A stretch of DNA of 64,000 nt. Origin: Microvirga vignae. Its GTDB lineage: Bacteria > Pseudomonadota > Alphaproteobacteria > Rhizobiales > Beijerinckiaceae. Shown here in pieces: positions 50,801 through 60,250 of this stretch. The notes under the pieces are model-generated. The model did not search any database. It saw only the letters and a list, made by a program, of their open reading frames with translations, and had not been told where the DNA came from. Made by a program: the position numbers and the translations under genes. Position 1 is the first letter of the stretch. Each line of letters starts with the position of its first letter. The stretch spans positions 23,589 to 87,588 of the forward strand of contig NZ_LCYG01000062.1 of NCBI RefSeq assembly GCF_001017175.1, given 5' to 3'.

Positions 50801-50890
50801 GGAGAGGTGGCAGAGTGGTTGAATGCACCGCACTCGAAATGCGGCATACGGGCAACCATATCGGAAGTTCGAATCTTCCCCTCTCCGCCA
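50801..50890 (+). tRNA. tRNA-Ser (anticodon CGA), copy 2
   Basis: 90 bases with CCA, 87 identical to copy 1 at 31236. Differences: the variable-arm stem has one C-A mismatch (ATACGG/CCATAT), while the T stem changes in both strands (GGAAG/CTTCC instead of GGGAG/CTCCC), a compensatory pair. The tRNA fold is kept, so it is probably functional or was so until recently. Confidence 0.9.
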
Positions 50891-51789
50891 ATCTTCTGCG
50901 GTAAGTATTTGTCTTCTATGCTGAAAACTTGACCCGGGATGGAATGGCCCCAACATCGGCCCAAATAGTGGCGTGCTGTTACGAACTGCTTCAGCAATCT
51001 ATTTTTCAGGTCTCCAGCACACGTCCGGAGGCGGTTCTGCCCGTCTTGGCGACATGCGCATTCGTTACTGTCCCTCTGCAGGTGAGGTCGTGGGTCATCC
51101 GAGCGTCCTTGCAGGCAGCACAAATGCGATCGTCGAGAGCGCCCGCCAGCTGGCAGCCAGGATGGCGTCCATAGCCTCGACCTCCTCGCCTACCGTTTCC
51201 GGAGCGATCAGCCGATGCCTCCCATGGCGTTCGAAGCCATTCATGGCGCACTTTCTTCGGCTTCGTTACAGTAACCAGAGAAGTGCCCACAGGCGCCGAG
51301 CCACGGTACCGATCTCCTCAACGGCCTTGGCCGATCGCAATTGCTGAGGGTTAGGCAAGCACATGAGCCCGGTCGAACGGGGCGGCCAGGCAGTCAGATT
51401 GACGAACTTCCGTTCGCTTGGCGTACCAGGCTTCGTCAGCAGGAAGCGGTTGTGACGGATCACACTCGAAGCGCCGGAGCGCTCGTCACTCCATGCGACA
51501 GGCTGCCGCCTCGCACGAGAGAACCCGAACCCTCTTCTTCCAGAAAGAAGCTTCCTCCTTAGCGTCTGCCGCAGAGGGAGCAGGATCAGGAGTGATCCTC
51601 AGATTTCGGGAGGAGTATGCGTCCATATACGCCTTTAAAATACGCCGTTGGATGGGGGCTCCCATTACCTGAGTCAAACATGACAGCAAGTTTTCAGAGC
51701 AGCAGCCGGTCCAGCGCGAACAATTTAACTCAGTTGATGGCGGAGACACGCAGGCGTGCAGAGAATGGTTTGATATGAACAGGGTCGCC
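50891..51789. other. 900-base region, no supportable gene
   Basis: Several frames of 60-130 codons exist on both strands but none has a start signal, family motif or a composition better than its overlapping rivals. Probably decayed sequence beyond the island. Confidence 0.4.
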
Positions 51790-51993
51790 ATGCCGCGCTA
51801 TTCCTTTCACCATCATATCAATGACAGGATAATATAGGATGGCACTGGAGTTGCGTTGCCAGACCTCAAGCTGACCCCTGACGCAGACTGGGCCGCAGAG
51901 GTGTGGGCGGACATCATTGCAGAGCTTCAGCCCGACCAGATCACGGTGGTGACGGACGAGAATGGCAAGGTGCCGTTCGTCGCTGCCAGATGA
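51790..51993 (+). pseudogene. DUF6894-type gene with an in-frame stop
   Basis: One frame from ATG 51790 reads MPRYSFHHHINDRII, then TAG (51835-51837), then DGTGVALPDLKLTPDADWAA and on to a TGA at 51991. The family has D-x-x-G after this point, so a single TGG-to-TAG or similar change broke a normal 67-residue gene. The intact paralogue is at 15035. Confidence 0.7.
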
Positions 51994-52232
51994 TTGCCTC
52001 TTCCCTTTTTGATAGGAGAGCCAGGACGTTGAGGTTGCCAATGTTCGGGTCTGCACGGCGGGTTGAAGACACGGTTGCCCAGGCCATGGCCATTCTCAAC
52101 ACCCGAGGACTACAAGGCCAGACCGCAGGGACCTCGCACCTCCGCACCAGTTTTGAAACTTCGGAAGCTCAAAGACTGGCGTCAGGAGTGACAGCAGACC
52201 ACCGGACCTGTTCAATAAAGGGCTGGAGCGAG

Positions 52233-52433
52233 TTATGCAGCCCACGGACTAACGAACTGGACCTGATCGGGAGACTGCTCTGCCAGGGACGGCACATCAG
52301 CGACTTTCCCTGTGGCCACGCCTGCTGTCTCGAGTCTGGCCTTTACGTTCTTCCTCTGTAGCACCGTCCAGGTTCGTGAGGTCAAATGGACATCCTTGGT
52401 GGAACGCGGTCCGATTTCTTTATTATGGGGCAT
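52233..52433 (-). CDS. 66-residue hypothetical protein
   Basis: Starts at ATG 52433 with GGAGGGAGG upstream. The product begins MPHNKEIGPRSTKDVHLTSR and ends VQFVSPWAA; no motif or membrane segment. I do not recognise it. It may be a leftover gene in a decayed stretch. Confidence 0.4.
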   Translation of the reverse strand: MPHNKEIGPRSTKDVHLTSRTWTVLQRKNVKARLETAGVATGKVADVPSLAEQSPDQVQFVSPWAA

Positions 52434-52653
52434 CCGGCCTCCCTCCCGCTTACTGCTTAAGGACCACCTCATGAGGTGTCTGACGGCTGCCAGCTTCTGG
52501 CTTGGTTGTGATCAACAGCATACGTCGGCTTGCCCGAAAGCGCCTTAACCTACATTACTGCACTCTATTTTATTGCTGTGGCTTGGCCATTCACAAAGGG
52601 CTTACGCAAAAGTTGTGGCTCGCACGCTCGATTGAGCGCATGATTGGCAATGC

Positions 52654-52878
52654 GTGCCAGACCTACGGCAAGAACGCGAATACCTCGCTCTGGCTGATCA
52701 GCATATCGCCGAGGACAACAAACGTTTGGCCGAACAGCTTCGTCTCATCGAGTGGATGATCCAGAGCGGCCACGCCACGATACGGCCTTGGCTGAGGAAT
52801 GCCTGCTCAAGCTGCAACAGGACCTCTGGGAGTGGCGCGCGCATCGCCAGTTCATTATCGACACCATCAAGCGGAGCA
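52654..52878 (+). pseudogene. Frameshifted small coiled-coil gene
   Basis: The first frame reads REYLALADQHIAEDNKRLAE then QLRLIEWMIQSGH; after a shift near 52775 the next frame continues DTALAEECLLKLQQDLWEWR and AHRQFIIDTIKR. Joined, they match a common short Hyphomicrobiales family (REYLALAD...HI..RL..Q..LI...GH.T..A...L) of unknown function. Confidence 0.6.
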
Positions 52879-53378
52879 GGGTCATGCGTTCGGCTCAGCG
52901 ACAGGTGGCACTCACGGCAGACTTGGCCGCCAGTGTGGCGCGCGTGGTCGAGAAGGCAGGGCCGCAATCCACCTGTTTCGACGAGGACAAGCCGGATCGG
53001 GGAAGCGACAGCCGGTACACACCTACATTGGCAATGTTCATCAAAAACCACATAGGCCACAGCAGGGCCTGTGGGTGGGGACGCAGAACGTGCGTTACTG
53101 TTGCCGGTTTTACCCCCGTCTTGGTCTACCGCTTCTGCCAAATGATCTAGGCCGTTTGGCTGAGTGGACCCGAATCCAAGCGCTAAATTAACAAGGACAA
53201 AAGTCATAGAGCCGTTTGATTCGAAAACAACGAGGCAGTCGCCCAGAGAGACTTTGTCAAAGTCCTCACCACGTTGCGTATCCAGGTGCCGAAGGCCTCT
53301 GTCATAAAATAAATACAAGTGTTGATCGGCAGCACAGCGGCATTGTGATCTTCAGAATAGCCTTTGGGGGGCATAACA

Positions 53379-54047
53379 ATGTATGTTGTCGTGGATGACC
53401 GGCCGATGGTTACGGCCGGATACGTCGCAAATTTTGACCAGGAACGCATCCCGTCATTGGGGTTGTCCTCGGGAGAGTTTCGCGACTGGCTCCAGGCGAA
53501 TGCGAGCCGCGCTCTGGACCAGGTGCAGGGTTTTCTGCTCGGCGAGAGCGATGACCGCATCGTCACTGCTGCAACGATCCGCCGGCACTCCCAGGCACCG
53601 GTTATCGCCTTGTGCGAAGCCCGCTCTCTGGAGCAGACCCTCGACCTGTTCTCAGCCCGGTTCGACGATGTCGTGCGCCAGCCCGTTCACATCCGCGAAA
53701 TCCTGGCCCGCTCAGAAGCCATCTGGCGCCGTATCAATAATGGCCAAGCAACGGGGACTGGAGAGGAGCGTCTCAAAGTCTACTTTGACGGGCGAGACCC
53801 TAGAATCGACGGCATCAGCCTGCCCCTGCCGCGCCGGGAGCGTCATATCCTCGAACACCTCGTGCGCCACCGCGGCCGCTGGGTCAGCAAAGGCCAGATT
53901 TACCGCACGATCTACGATGCCTCTGACGGATTGGAAGCGAGTGTGGTCGAAGGGCACGTGAGCAAGTTGCGCAAGAAATTGCGCCAGGGCCTCGGTTACG
54001 ACCCGATTCAGGCACAACGACACGCGGGATACCGCTTCCTCGGCTAA
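53379..54047 (+). CDS. FtcR/Rem-like response-regulator type activator
   Basis: 222 residues from ATG 53379 (MYVVVDDRPMVTAGYVANFD). Seen: an atypical receiver-like N-terminal domain and a C-terminal OmpR-type winged helix (~130-222) with LPLPRRERHILEHLVRHRGR, WVSKGQIYRTIYDASDGLEA and VEGHVSKLRKKLR. This matches the flagellar regulator FtcR of Brucella / Rem of Sinorhizobium, including RQPVHIREILARSEAI. Known relatives activate flagellar genes, but no flagellar gene is near. It lacks a clear phosphoacceptor Asp, as those relatives do. Confidence 0.8.
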   Translation: MYVVVDDRPMVTAGYVANFDQERIPSLGLSSGEFRDWLQANASRALDQVQGFLLGESDDRIVTAATIRRHSQAPVIALCEARSLEQTLDLFSARFDDVVRQPVHIREILARSEAIWRRINNGQATGTGEERLKVYFDGRDPRIDGISLPLPRRERHILEHLVRHRGRWVSKGQIYRTIYDASDGLEASVVEGHVSKLRKKLRQGLGYDPIQAQRHAGYRFLG

Positions 54048-54098
54048 TGCCTGTTCCTCTCCCAGATGCCCGTAAGAGCACACCATGAAGGGACTCCA

Positions 54099-54203
54099 GT
54101 GACGACTCTTCTCATTATCGTCGTAGCAGGCTCGCTGGCGGGCCTCACCGTCTTGCCGCTGGCGCGCATGGTGATGGCAGCTTGGAGGTTGCGACGCTCG
54201 TAG
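54099..54203 (+). CDS. 34-residue membrane peptide
   Basis: GTG 54099 with AAGGGA five bases upstream; the product starts MTTLLIIVVAGSLAGLTVLP, one membrane helix, and ends with a basic WRLRRS. Plausible small protein just after the FtcR-like gene; it could be a chance frame. Confidence 0.4.
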   Translation: MTTLLIIVVAGSLAGLTVLPLARMVMAAWRLRRS

Positions 54204-54317
54204 ACCTGTATGCCCGTTGTGACGCTGATGGCCGAAGGACGCAGCCTCGAAACCAGGACCACTGTCCCCGAAGTCGGGCTTTAACCCTATCGGACAACCA
54301 TCCTGCTTTTCGCGCCC

Positions 54318-54701
54318 ATGTCGGATCCTGCTGTCATGGTTGCGCGCCACATTGTCCTCCTCGTCGAGGAGGAAGGCTTCGAACTGATCGACGCTCCGTC
54401 CGCCCGTTATGCCGTGACCGTTCTCACCGCTTGTGACGACGTGAACGTGCTCTTCACAGACGCTGATATGCCCGGTCAGTTGACCGGCTTGGATCTGTCC
54501 CACACCGCCAAAACGAGCTATCCGGAAATTGCGGGGATTGTCGTTTCAGGCAAGCTGCCATCCAGATTCAGCGGAGTGGCTCCGGAGGTACGTTACATGC
54601 CAAAGCTTTACCGGATGAACGAGGTCATTCAGGTCATTCACAAGACGATGGCAGAACGCCCCCCGCAAGAGGTCTTGCTCCACCGCGCCTCAAGTTGCTG
54701 A
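54318..54701 (+). CDS. Degenerate response-regulator receiver domain
   Basis: 127 residues. Seen: EEEGFELIDAPSARYAVTVL, the phospho-acceptor region NVLFTDADMPG, IAGIVVSGKLP with the conserved Thr/Ser position, and YMPKLYRMNEVIQVIH with the Lys. The first strand and acidic pair (normally VVEDEP) are not present; the in-frame sequence before ATG 54318 reads TILLFAP and has no start. Either a truncated gene or a short inactive receiver. It may be decaying. Confidence 0.55.
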   Translation: MSDPAVMVARHIVLLVEEEGFELIDAPSARYAVTVLTACDDVNVLFTDADMPGQLTGLDLSHTAKTSYPEIAGIVVSGKLPSRFSGVAPEVRYMPKLYRMNEVIQVIHKTMAERPPQEVLLHRASSC

Positions 54702-54795
54702 CATCAAGGAATTGGAGCGTCGGATAGGCCTTTTGGCCTAATGGACACGCCGGGTTGATCCGCGTTCTCTCGCCTTGACGTACTTTGGGGCTGCT

Positions 54796-55095
54796 ATGAT
54801 CAACCTGGACCGAGCCAGCGAACTGACTGAGATCCGAAAGCATCTCGGATTCACACAGCCAGCGATGGCGCACCTCCTCGAACTGAATACCCGAAAGTAT
54901 CAGGCGTTCGAGTGGGGAGAGTGTGAAATCCCCAACCTCTATATCCTGGCTGCCGAGCGGATCGCACTGGCTTATGCAGTCATGGACAAAGCCCCTATGA
55001 AAGTGCCGTCTGCACTACGGGAAGAGGCGCTCATTCTCGCGAGGCTGACTGAAGCGTCGAGCCCCGCTGAGATACCTGCGCAATCGGCTTCGTAG
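54796..55095 (+). CDS. XRE-type helix-turn-helix protein
   Basis: 99 residues from ATG 54796 (GGGG upstream). Seen: ELTEIRKHLGFTQPAMAHLL with ELNTRKYQAFEWGECEIPNL, a classic XRE/HTH layout, followed by an alpha-helical region (RIALAYAVMDKAPM) and a short tail. Likely a small transcriptional regulator of an unknown operon. Confidence 0.65.
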   Translation: MINLDRASELTEIRKHLGFTQPAMAHLLELNTRKYQAFEWGECEIPNLYILAAERIALAYAVMDKAPMKVPSALREEALILARLTEASSPAEIPAQSAS

Positions 55096-55327
55096 CTGCA
55101 GATGACGGAATGAAGCCAAGACACAGCAGTGCTGTCGAGTGCTATGAGCAGATGCTGAGATATTCTTGGGCAGACGGTCTCAGATAGGCGAACCCCTTGA
55201 GGGCGCTTGGCGTGCGCTCCAGAGGCCCTTTAGCCCTCCCTTCACCCCTTCACGCCAACCCTTCGGCAGGCGATGTCACGTTAACCGGCGTTGGGCGTGC
55301 TGAGGTGAATTCAACTGCCTGATAGGT

Positions 55328-55851
55328 TCAGGCGACAACACAGGCCACAGCTTTCCATTCCGCCATGGCGTCGAGACGGTGAAGATGGATGACAAGGGCA
55401 GAGCGGCGAGAGCGGGATGGGACGAAGGAATTGCGGACAGCTGAGAGACTGTGGTGAACCGCTGCATCTCCCGCTGATCGAAAGTCCTGCATCGCAAGTT
55501 CTTGCCGGCGCAGCGGCAGATGCGAATTCTCCGCGCGGTTGTTCAGGCCTTTGTGCGAACGGTGCTCAAAGGCCGGCATGATCTGGTGTCGGGTGGCCGC
55601 ATAGGAGCCCAGCTCGTCCGTGATCATCCGCCACGGCGGGCAGCCCTGCTTCTTCACCGAACGCTTCAGCAAGCGTAGAGACGACAATGCCGTGCTCCAG
55701 CAGCATCTCCTCAACCAGGCGCAGGCTCAGTGGAAATCAGAAACATAACCAGACTGCGTGAGCGATGATCTCAGGCGGCAAGCGATGGCGTTTGTAGTTG
55801 ATGGGCCTGGTCATGTCGGACCATCGACACCGCTCGATTTCATGCCTGAGT
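55328..55851 (-). pseudogene. IS6-family transposase with internal deletion
   Basis: Read from 55851 leftwards: RHEIERCRWSDMTRPINYKR, PPEIIAHAVWLCF, a stop, then FPLSLRLVEEMLLEHGIVVS; the C-terminal part in another frame follows directly: LLKRSVKKQGCPPWRMITDE, RAENSHLPLRRQELAMQDFR, RLDAMAEWKAVA. The middle with the first catalytic Asp residues is missing (junction near 55680). Inactive remnant of an IS6-type element. Confidence 0.8.
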
Positions 55852-56068
55852 TTACGTGGCGACGCCGCAGGACCCGGGTTAGAAGTGTTATGGTTGACAG
55901 ATTGCCTTACGAAAGAAGCGAATGGAGCAATTCACTTGAGCAGAAAACGCTCTGGCTTGAGCAGTTGGAGCGCACCGGACTTTCTTCCATACAATCCCGG
56001 CTTCCCAAAGCTCATCGGCCTCACCGTCGGATCTATTGGCCTTCGATGACAGGCCATGATGGCGCTGA

Positions 56069-56287
56069 TTACCCGAAACGCCAACCTAGGCTCATCCCGA
56101 CCGCCGAGCGGACAAGAATAGAGCCGCAGATGACGCACTGGTATTCAGCCTCGCGTCCAATATCGGCCACAGGACTTCCGATATCGAGTTTATCTCCCAC
56201 CCATTCCAAGGTGTCGTGCGGCCTCTCTTCTTTCCTGTTCCGCGCAACAAGCTTCTGGCAGTCTTCACACGGCTTGGGATCGGCCAT
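56069..56287 (-). CDS. Small zinc-ribbon-like protein
   Basis: 72 residues from ATG 56287 (a GTG at 56296 is possible). Seen: KPCEDCQKLVARNRKEERPH and EYQCVICGSILVRSAVG, two CxxC pairs ~45 residues apart, likely binding one zinc. No other domain. Similar short proteins occur in Hyphomicrobiales; function unknown. Confidence 0.6.
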   Translation of the reverse strand: MADPKPCEDCQKLVARNRKEERPHDTLEWVGDKLDIGSPVADIGREAEYQCVICGSILVRSAVGMSLGWRFG

Positions 56288-56945
56288 GGCGGACACTCTC
56301 GTTTCGGTTATGCAAGAGAAGCCCCGATTTTAGGCTTTATCTTGACCGGCGACTTGCCTCATTGGGCCGGGTACAAGCGTTACAAAGCCATGTAACCACT
56401 AAGTGGCTGATATTGTTTGGGTTACAAAGGTTACAGCGGGTACGAGCCAAAATGCCGGCAGCCGAGATGTGTGTCCCCGGACAGTAGGCCTTGCCCCCGC
56501 TTAGCAGGATGACCGCGAAGCATGGGAGGTCAGGCAAAGGGCAGGTTTCCGGGATAGGTCGTGACCTCGGAAGAAAAGGGGCTTGTGGTCGAGTGCACTG
56601 AGCGGATGCTGAAGTTCTACGGCAGAATCTGATTAGGCAGCTTTCATTCCGGCGACATCAAGTCATTCCAACTTACGATTTGTTAGCTTTTCGGGCGCAG
56701 CCTTCTCCTGTGCCGAGTTGGCACGGTCATCGTTCTCCCTGGAACCGGCCGTGAAAGGCGGCCTACCTTGAGCGCCAAGTGTGTGGCGCTCTTTCTTCGA
56801 TGGGCCCTGTCACTGAACGCAGCAGACCTGGGCCAAATTGACCGGGACCGTCAGCAGTCTTCAGAAAGACGGTCTTATTGGTGAGGGCCTTGAAAATGCC
56901 CTCGCATACATTGCGCACATCAAACGGTACAGAGAAGGAAATACC

Positions 56946-57266
56946 ATGATTTTCCGCATCGTGACTGCTACCGGCCTCCTGCTTGTTGCAAGCCATGCCA
57001 TTGCGGCGCCATCCAAGCCCAAGCCTGCTACTGCGCTGGTCATCACCAACGCTCGCGAGGTACCTGCGACTGATCTCGCTGTCGGTGCCAATGGGCAAAC
57101 TGTGAGGATCAAAAAGCCCCTAGCCCCTCAGGCAAAGACCACTCTCAAACTGCCGAAGATGACGGGTTGCCAAGTGGCTATCGCCGCGAGCTTCCCCGAC
57201 GAAGCCTCCATCCAGATGGACGAGTTCGATGTGTGCAAGGACAACACCGTCCGTCTGACAGATTGA
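56946..57266 (+). CDS. Small secreted protein
   Basis: 106 residues from ATG 56946 with AAGGAA upstream. Seen: signal peptide MIFRIVTATGLLLVASHAIA, mature part starting APSKPKPATALVITNAREVP with TVRIKKPLAPQAKTTLKLPK, beta-rich, two cysteines (MTGCQVAI and DVCKDNTVRL) that can form a disulfide. Periplasmic. I do not recognise it, but this type of exported ~100-residue protein is common in rhizobia. Confidence 0.7.
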   Translation: MIFRIVTATGLLLVASHAIAAPSKPKPATALVITNAREVPATDLAVGANGQTVRIKKPLAPQAKTTLKLPKMTGCQVAIAASFPDEASIQMDEFDVCKDNTVRLTD

Positions 57267-57711
57267 TCCGCTCACTGCGTGCTTATCTTGGCACGGTCGG
57301 TTCAATGAATCGATCGCAGTGGCCACCCTGCTAGAGCGCCAGCCGAACAGGCGCTCTTCCTTGTGGAGCTCAAGGCAAGCGGGGCTGCAGGCAGCCGTTC
57401 AGAAAAAGCTATACACTTTTCATTCCCCGCAACGGGAGCGGACGAGGGGCTGCGCTGGATTGACCAGCCAACGCGGGCGCATGCTGACGACCCAATGTCG
57501 AGCTGAGGCTTTACCGCTGAATAGGCCTGTGTCACACCCCGTGGGCTTGGGAGCTCGGGAACGGTCAAAGTGAAAAAGGTCATCCTCGGCGCGATGCCGG
57601 ATTGTGCCTGTGTAGGTGGTGTTCTGCAGGATCATGAGCGCTCCCTTTTCGGATCAGGAGAACCGCGAAGCGTCTGCAGAGTTCCTTGTCGCTATGCCAG
57701 GAGCGTTTAAT
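57267..57711. other. 445-base region, no supportable gene
   Basis: A minus-strand frame at 57420-57635 (MILQNTTYTGTIRHRAED start, with AAGGGAGCG upstream) is the best candidate but its C-terminal part is not protein-like. Otherwise nothing seen. Confidence 0.35.
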
Positions 57712-58038
57712 TTAGGTTTTCTCCTCCAGCCGTTCAGCCGGCGTTTCTTTGCGGAGGCGTTCCCTTAGGCCCTCCAACTCACGCTGCAATGTTTCAAGCC
57801 CCCGCGAGAGCCCGCGCATGGTATCATCAACAAAGCGAGAGCTTGCACTGGCATCGGGGCAGTCGGCGGTGCCATCCCGCCGCAAGCGTGGGGCGACCCC
57901 GCCTTGCGGGGTGAGTAGATAGGCACAGCCTGTCTCCGGGTCGCGCCATACGGTCGGTTGCTCAAGTGCGAGAGCAGGCGAGCAGATTACTTGCAAGCAG
58001 CTAATAACGGCGGCGAAGCGAATCACGGTGCCCTCCAT
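57712..58038 (-). CDS. Small secreted protein with C-terminal coiled coil
   Basis: 108 residues from ATG 58038. Seen: signal peptide (VIRFAAVISCLQVICSPALA), a short mature part WRDPETGCAYLLTPQGGVAP and then DCPDASASSR, two cysteines, and a charged helix at the end (LQRELEGLRERLRKETPAER). Exported. I do not recognise it. A DPETGCxYL motif is found in other small exported rhizobial proteins. Confidence 0.65.
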   Translation of the reverse strand: MEGTVIRFAAVISCLQVICSPALALEQPTVWRDPETGCAYLLTPQGGVAPRLRRDGTADCPDASASSRFVDDTMRGLSRGLETLQRELEGLRERLRKETPAERLEEKT

Positions 58039-58479
58039 TTTGAGGACAATGCGCCACAACGACTAAAGGACGAAAGCCACAGCTAGAACACGCGAAATGG
58101 CTTCGCTTGCTTACCCATCCCCTGTCAGGTGAGTCGAGCGCGACAGCTAAGCCATTGAGAATGATGGCGCACCCGACATGATTCGAAGGTGTGACCCGTA
58201 CCTTCTGGGCAACGCTCTATCCAGCCGAGTTCCCGATCGAGCGATTGCCATCATCCGAGTGCGGTACCCTGTCTCCAGTTGGGCCTGCTGTAACCCTCTG
58301 TGTTACCTGACGGCACGTTCAGGGAAACGGCCAGTACGGGAATGGATCGATATCGGGGAGCTGGAGGGATCGAGACCTCCTGCGGCAAGTTTGTTACCCC
58401 AGGCGTTCCCCGAGGCACCGATGCACACTCTGCTAAGGCGCGCGAATTATCCAAGCTTCTGGTTTTTCTTCCAGTATTT

Positions 58480-58527
58480 TGGTGGGTGTACAAGGACTCG
58501 AACCTTGGACCCGCTGATTAAGAGTCC
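58480..58527 (-). repeat. tRNA-Lys (CTT) 3'-half fragment
   Basis: On the minus strand: GACTCTTAATC (anticodon arm 3' part, anticodon CTT), then GGGTCCAAGGTTCGAGTCCT with the T arm, and TGTACACCCACCA, the acceptor 3' end. The 5' half expected upstream is missing, so this is not a gene but a scar of integration into tRNA-Lys. Confidence 0.75.
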
Positions 58528-58750
58528 ACCACTCTTGCTGGCGCTGGACGACATTGCTCCGGTGCCTGGGGCTCAAGAGCGCTGTACGTGACATGGAACG
58601 CAAGTCAGTCCCGGACTGTCGGCGAAGGTCGCTCCACGCCCCGATGCTCCAAGAGAGACCTGCCCTTGCAGATTCGCCGTCCACGCGGTTGACACAGACA
58701 TGTCACACGGTTCAGCCTCAATTGCCGAGGCAACCCCGGAGATCAGCCCT

Positions 58751-59803
58751 ATGCGGAAGATCGCAGTTCTTGGCGCGGCCGCCGTCCTGACAGCGTGCTC
58801 CTCCCTTCCAACCTATGCCCTTGACGAGGGCACCGCCGATCGGATCAAGACCCTCGTCGACACCGGCATGCAATACTACTGGTCCGGTGGCGATGTGAAG
58901 AAAGCCGAGGCCGAGGTATTCAAGGGCATCACCCTCCACGGTCGCTATGACGTGGTGGAGAAGGCTTTTGCAGAGGCCTCAGCTCTAGCCCCTCACCGTC
59001 TGGATTTCCGCTACGCCGTAGCATCGTCCCAGATTCTGCAGAAGAACGTCGCCGGTGCCCGTGCGACCTACGAGGATATCCTGGCACGGGATCCTGCCTC
59101 CTTTGACGCCTACGCTTGGCTTGCGGCGCTCGCCCGGATCGAAGGCAATCAAACCATGGCGACGCTTGCCGACCAGGCTATGGCAGGTCTCGATCGCACC
59201 CGCGCGGAAGCCTACCGCCAACGCTTTGTTCGGGCTGAAGCGATCATGACCGAGCGCCCCAACGTGGATGTGCCGACCATCCCGGGTAAGGTCATGATTG
59301 TAGCGCTCGGCTATGCGCTGGCCAAGGACGGCACGCCCGAGAAGCCACTGCTCGACCGTTTGGACGTGGCACTGAAGGCTGCCCAGGCCAATCCATCCGC
59401 CCGCATCATGGTCACAGGCGGGCAGCCTCAGGCTGGCGTCACGGAAGGTGATGTGATGACCAAATGGCTGGTCGACAAGGCGGTCGACCGCGACCGCATT
59501 CTGATCGAGGACAAGTCCAAGGACACGGTGGGAAACGTGCTGAATGTGGCCAATCTCCTGAAGCGCCACACAGCAGACGCGGTCATTCTGGTGACGAGTG
59601 CCAGCCACATGCGGCGGGCCCGCACCCTGCTCGAAGAGGCGTTCCGGCAATACGATCTTGATACCCGGATCGTACCTGTGGTGGCGCTGGACGCTCCCTC
59701 TGTGGAAGAGGCGGCCAAGGTCTCGCAGGACGAGCGCCTGGTGATCTACCGGGACCTCATGCGGGTCTCGGGGGTATGGGCCTATCCGGGTCTCCAGCAA
59801 TAG
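58751..59803 (+). CDS. YdcF/DUF218-type lipoprotein
   Basis: 350 residues from ATG 58751 (CGGAGA upstream). Seen: lipobox (AVLGAAAVLTACSS), a TPR-like N-terminal part (~20-165) and a DUF218 domain (~170-350) with KVMIVALGYALAKDGTPEKP, ARIMVTGGQPQAGVTEG, DKSKDTVGNVLNVANLLKRH and ILVTSASHMRRARTLLEEAF. The YdcF/SanA fold is tied to cell-envelope processes, and the TPR region may bring partners. It is encoded alone on the plus strand. Confidence 0.88.
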   Translation: MRKIAVLGAAAVLTACSSLPTYALDEGTADRIKTLVDTGMQYYWSGGDVKKAEAEVFKGITLHGRYDVVEKAFAEASALAPHRLDFRYAVASSQILQKNVAGARATYEDILARDPASFDAYAWLAALARIEGNQTMATLADQAMAGLDRTRAEAYRQRFVRAEAIMTERPNVDVPTIPGKVMIVALGYALAKDGTPEKPLLDRLDVALKAAQANPSARIMVTGGQPQAGVTEGDVMTKWLVDKAVDRDRILIEDKSKDTVGNVLNVANLLKRHTADAVILVTSASHMRRARTLLEEAFRQYDLDTRIVPVVALDAPSVEEAAKVSQDERLVIYRDLMRVSGVWAYPGLQQ

Positions 59804-59899
59804 GGGACGTGTCCCCAATCGACCTGGGTGCCGTGGCGGATCACCCCATCTGTTGCGATCCACCCGGGTGCAACATCAGTCGCACGAGGAGGTTCGGCC

Positions 59900-60022
59900 T
59901 CAGCCCGGCATCCCTCTCGGTCCTGGGGAATCTGCGCGTGGACCCAAGTAGTAAACCGCGAGTGGTGCTGCGATGCCACTGCCAAGACAAGCGAAGACCA
60001 GGAAGGCCGCGAAGGACTTCAT
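59900..60022 (-). CDS. Possible 40-residue secreted peptide
   Basis: ATG 60022 starts MKSFAAFLVFACLGSGIAAP, a signal-like hydrophobic segment, and ends PGPRGMPG. Signal-peptide-like composition only; it could be chance. Otherwise the region 59804-60250 shows nothing. Confidence 0.3.
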   Translation of the reverse strand: MKSFAAFLVFACLGSGIAAPLAVYYLGPRADSPGPRGMPG

Positions 60023-60250
60023 TGCCGCGCACTCCGATCCAGGAGCCAACCACAACTGCTGGGCCTGGTGGGTCAGAGCTATAGGTGGCGGCGATGATCG
60101 TGAGCCCAGCGGCATGGCCGGCAAGCCGATCCTGCAGGTATTGATCGGCTGCTTCTCGACAATGTCGCTGCTGTCGTGACCCGCCGGTTTGGCGGCGCTC
60201 TCTTTGGGAGCGGCAGTCTCGTCCGGGCCTATTGGTGGCACCGCCGCTGA

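Noticed and set aside
50973..51347. 124-codon plus-strand frame
   Set aside because: No start signal; the opposite strand looks equally protein-like; no family resemblance.
55758..56333. 191-codon plus-strand frame
   Set aside because: Overlaps the IS6 remnant and the zinc-ribbon gene on the other strand.
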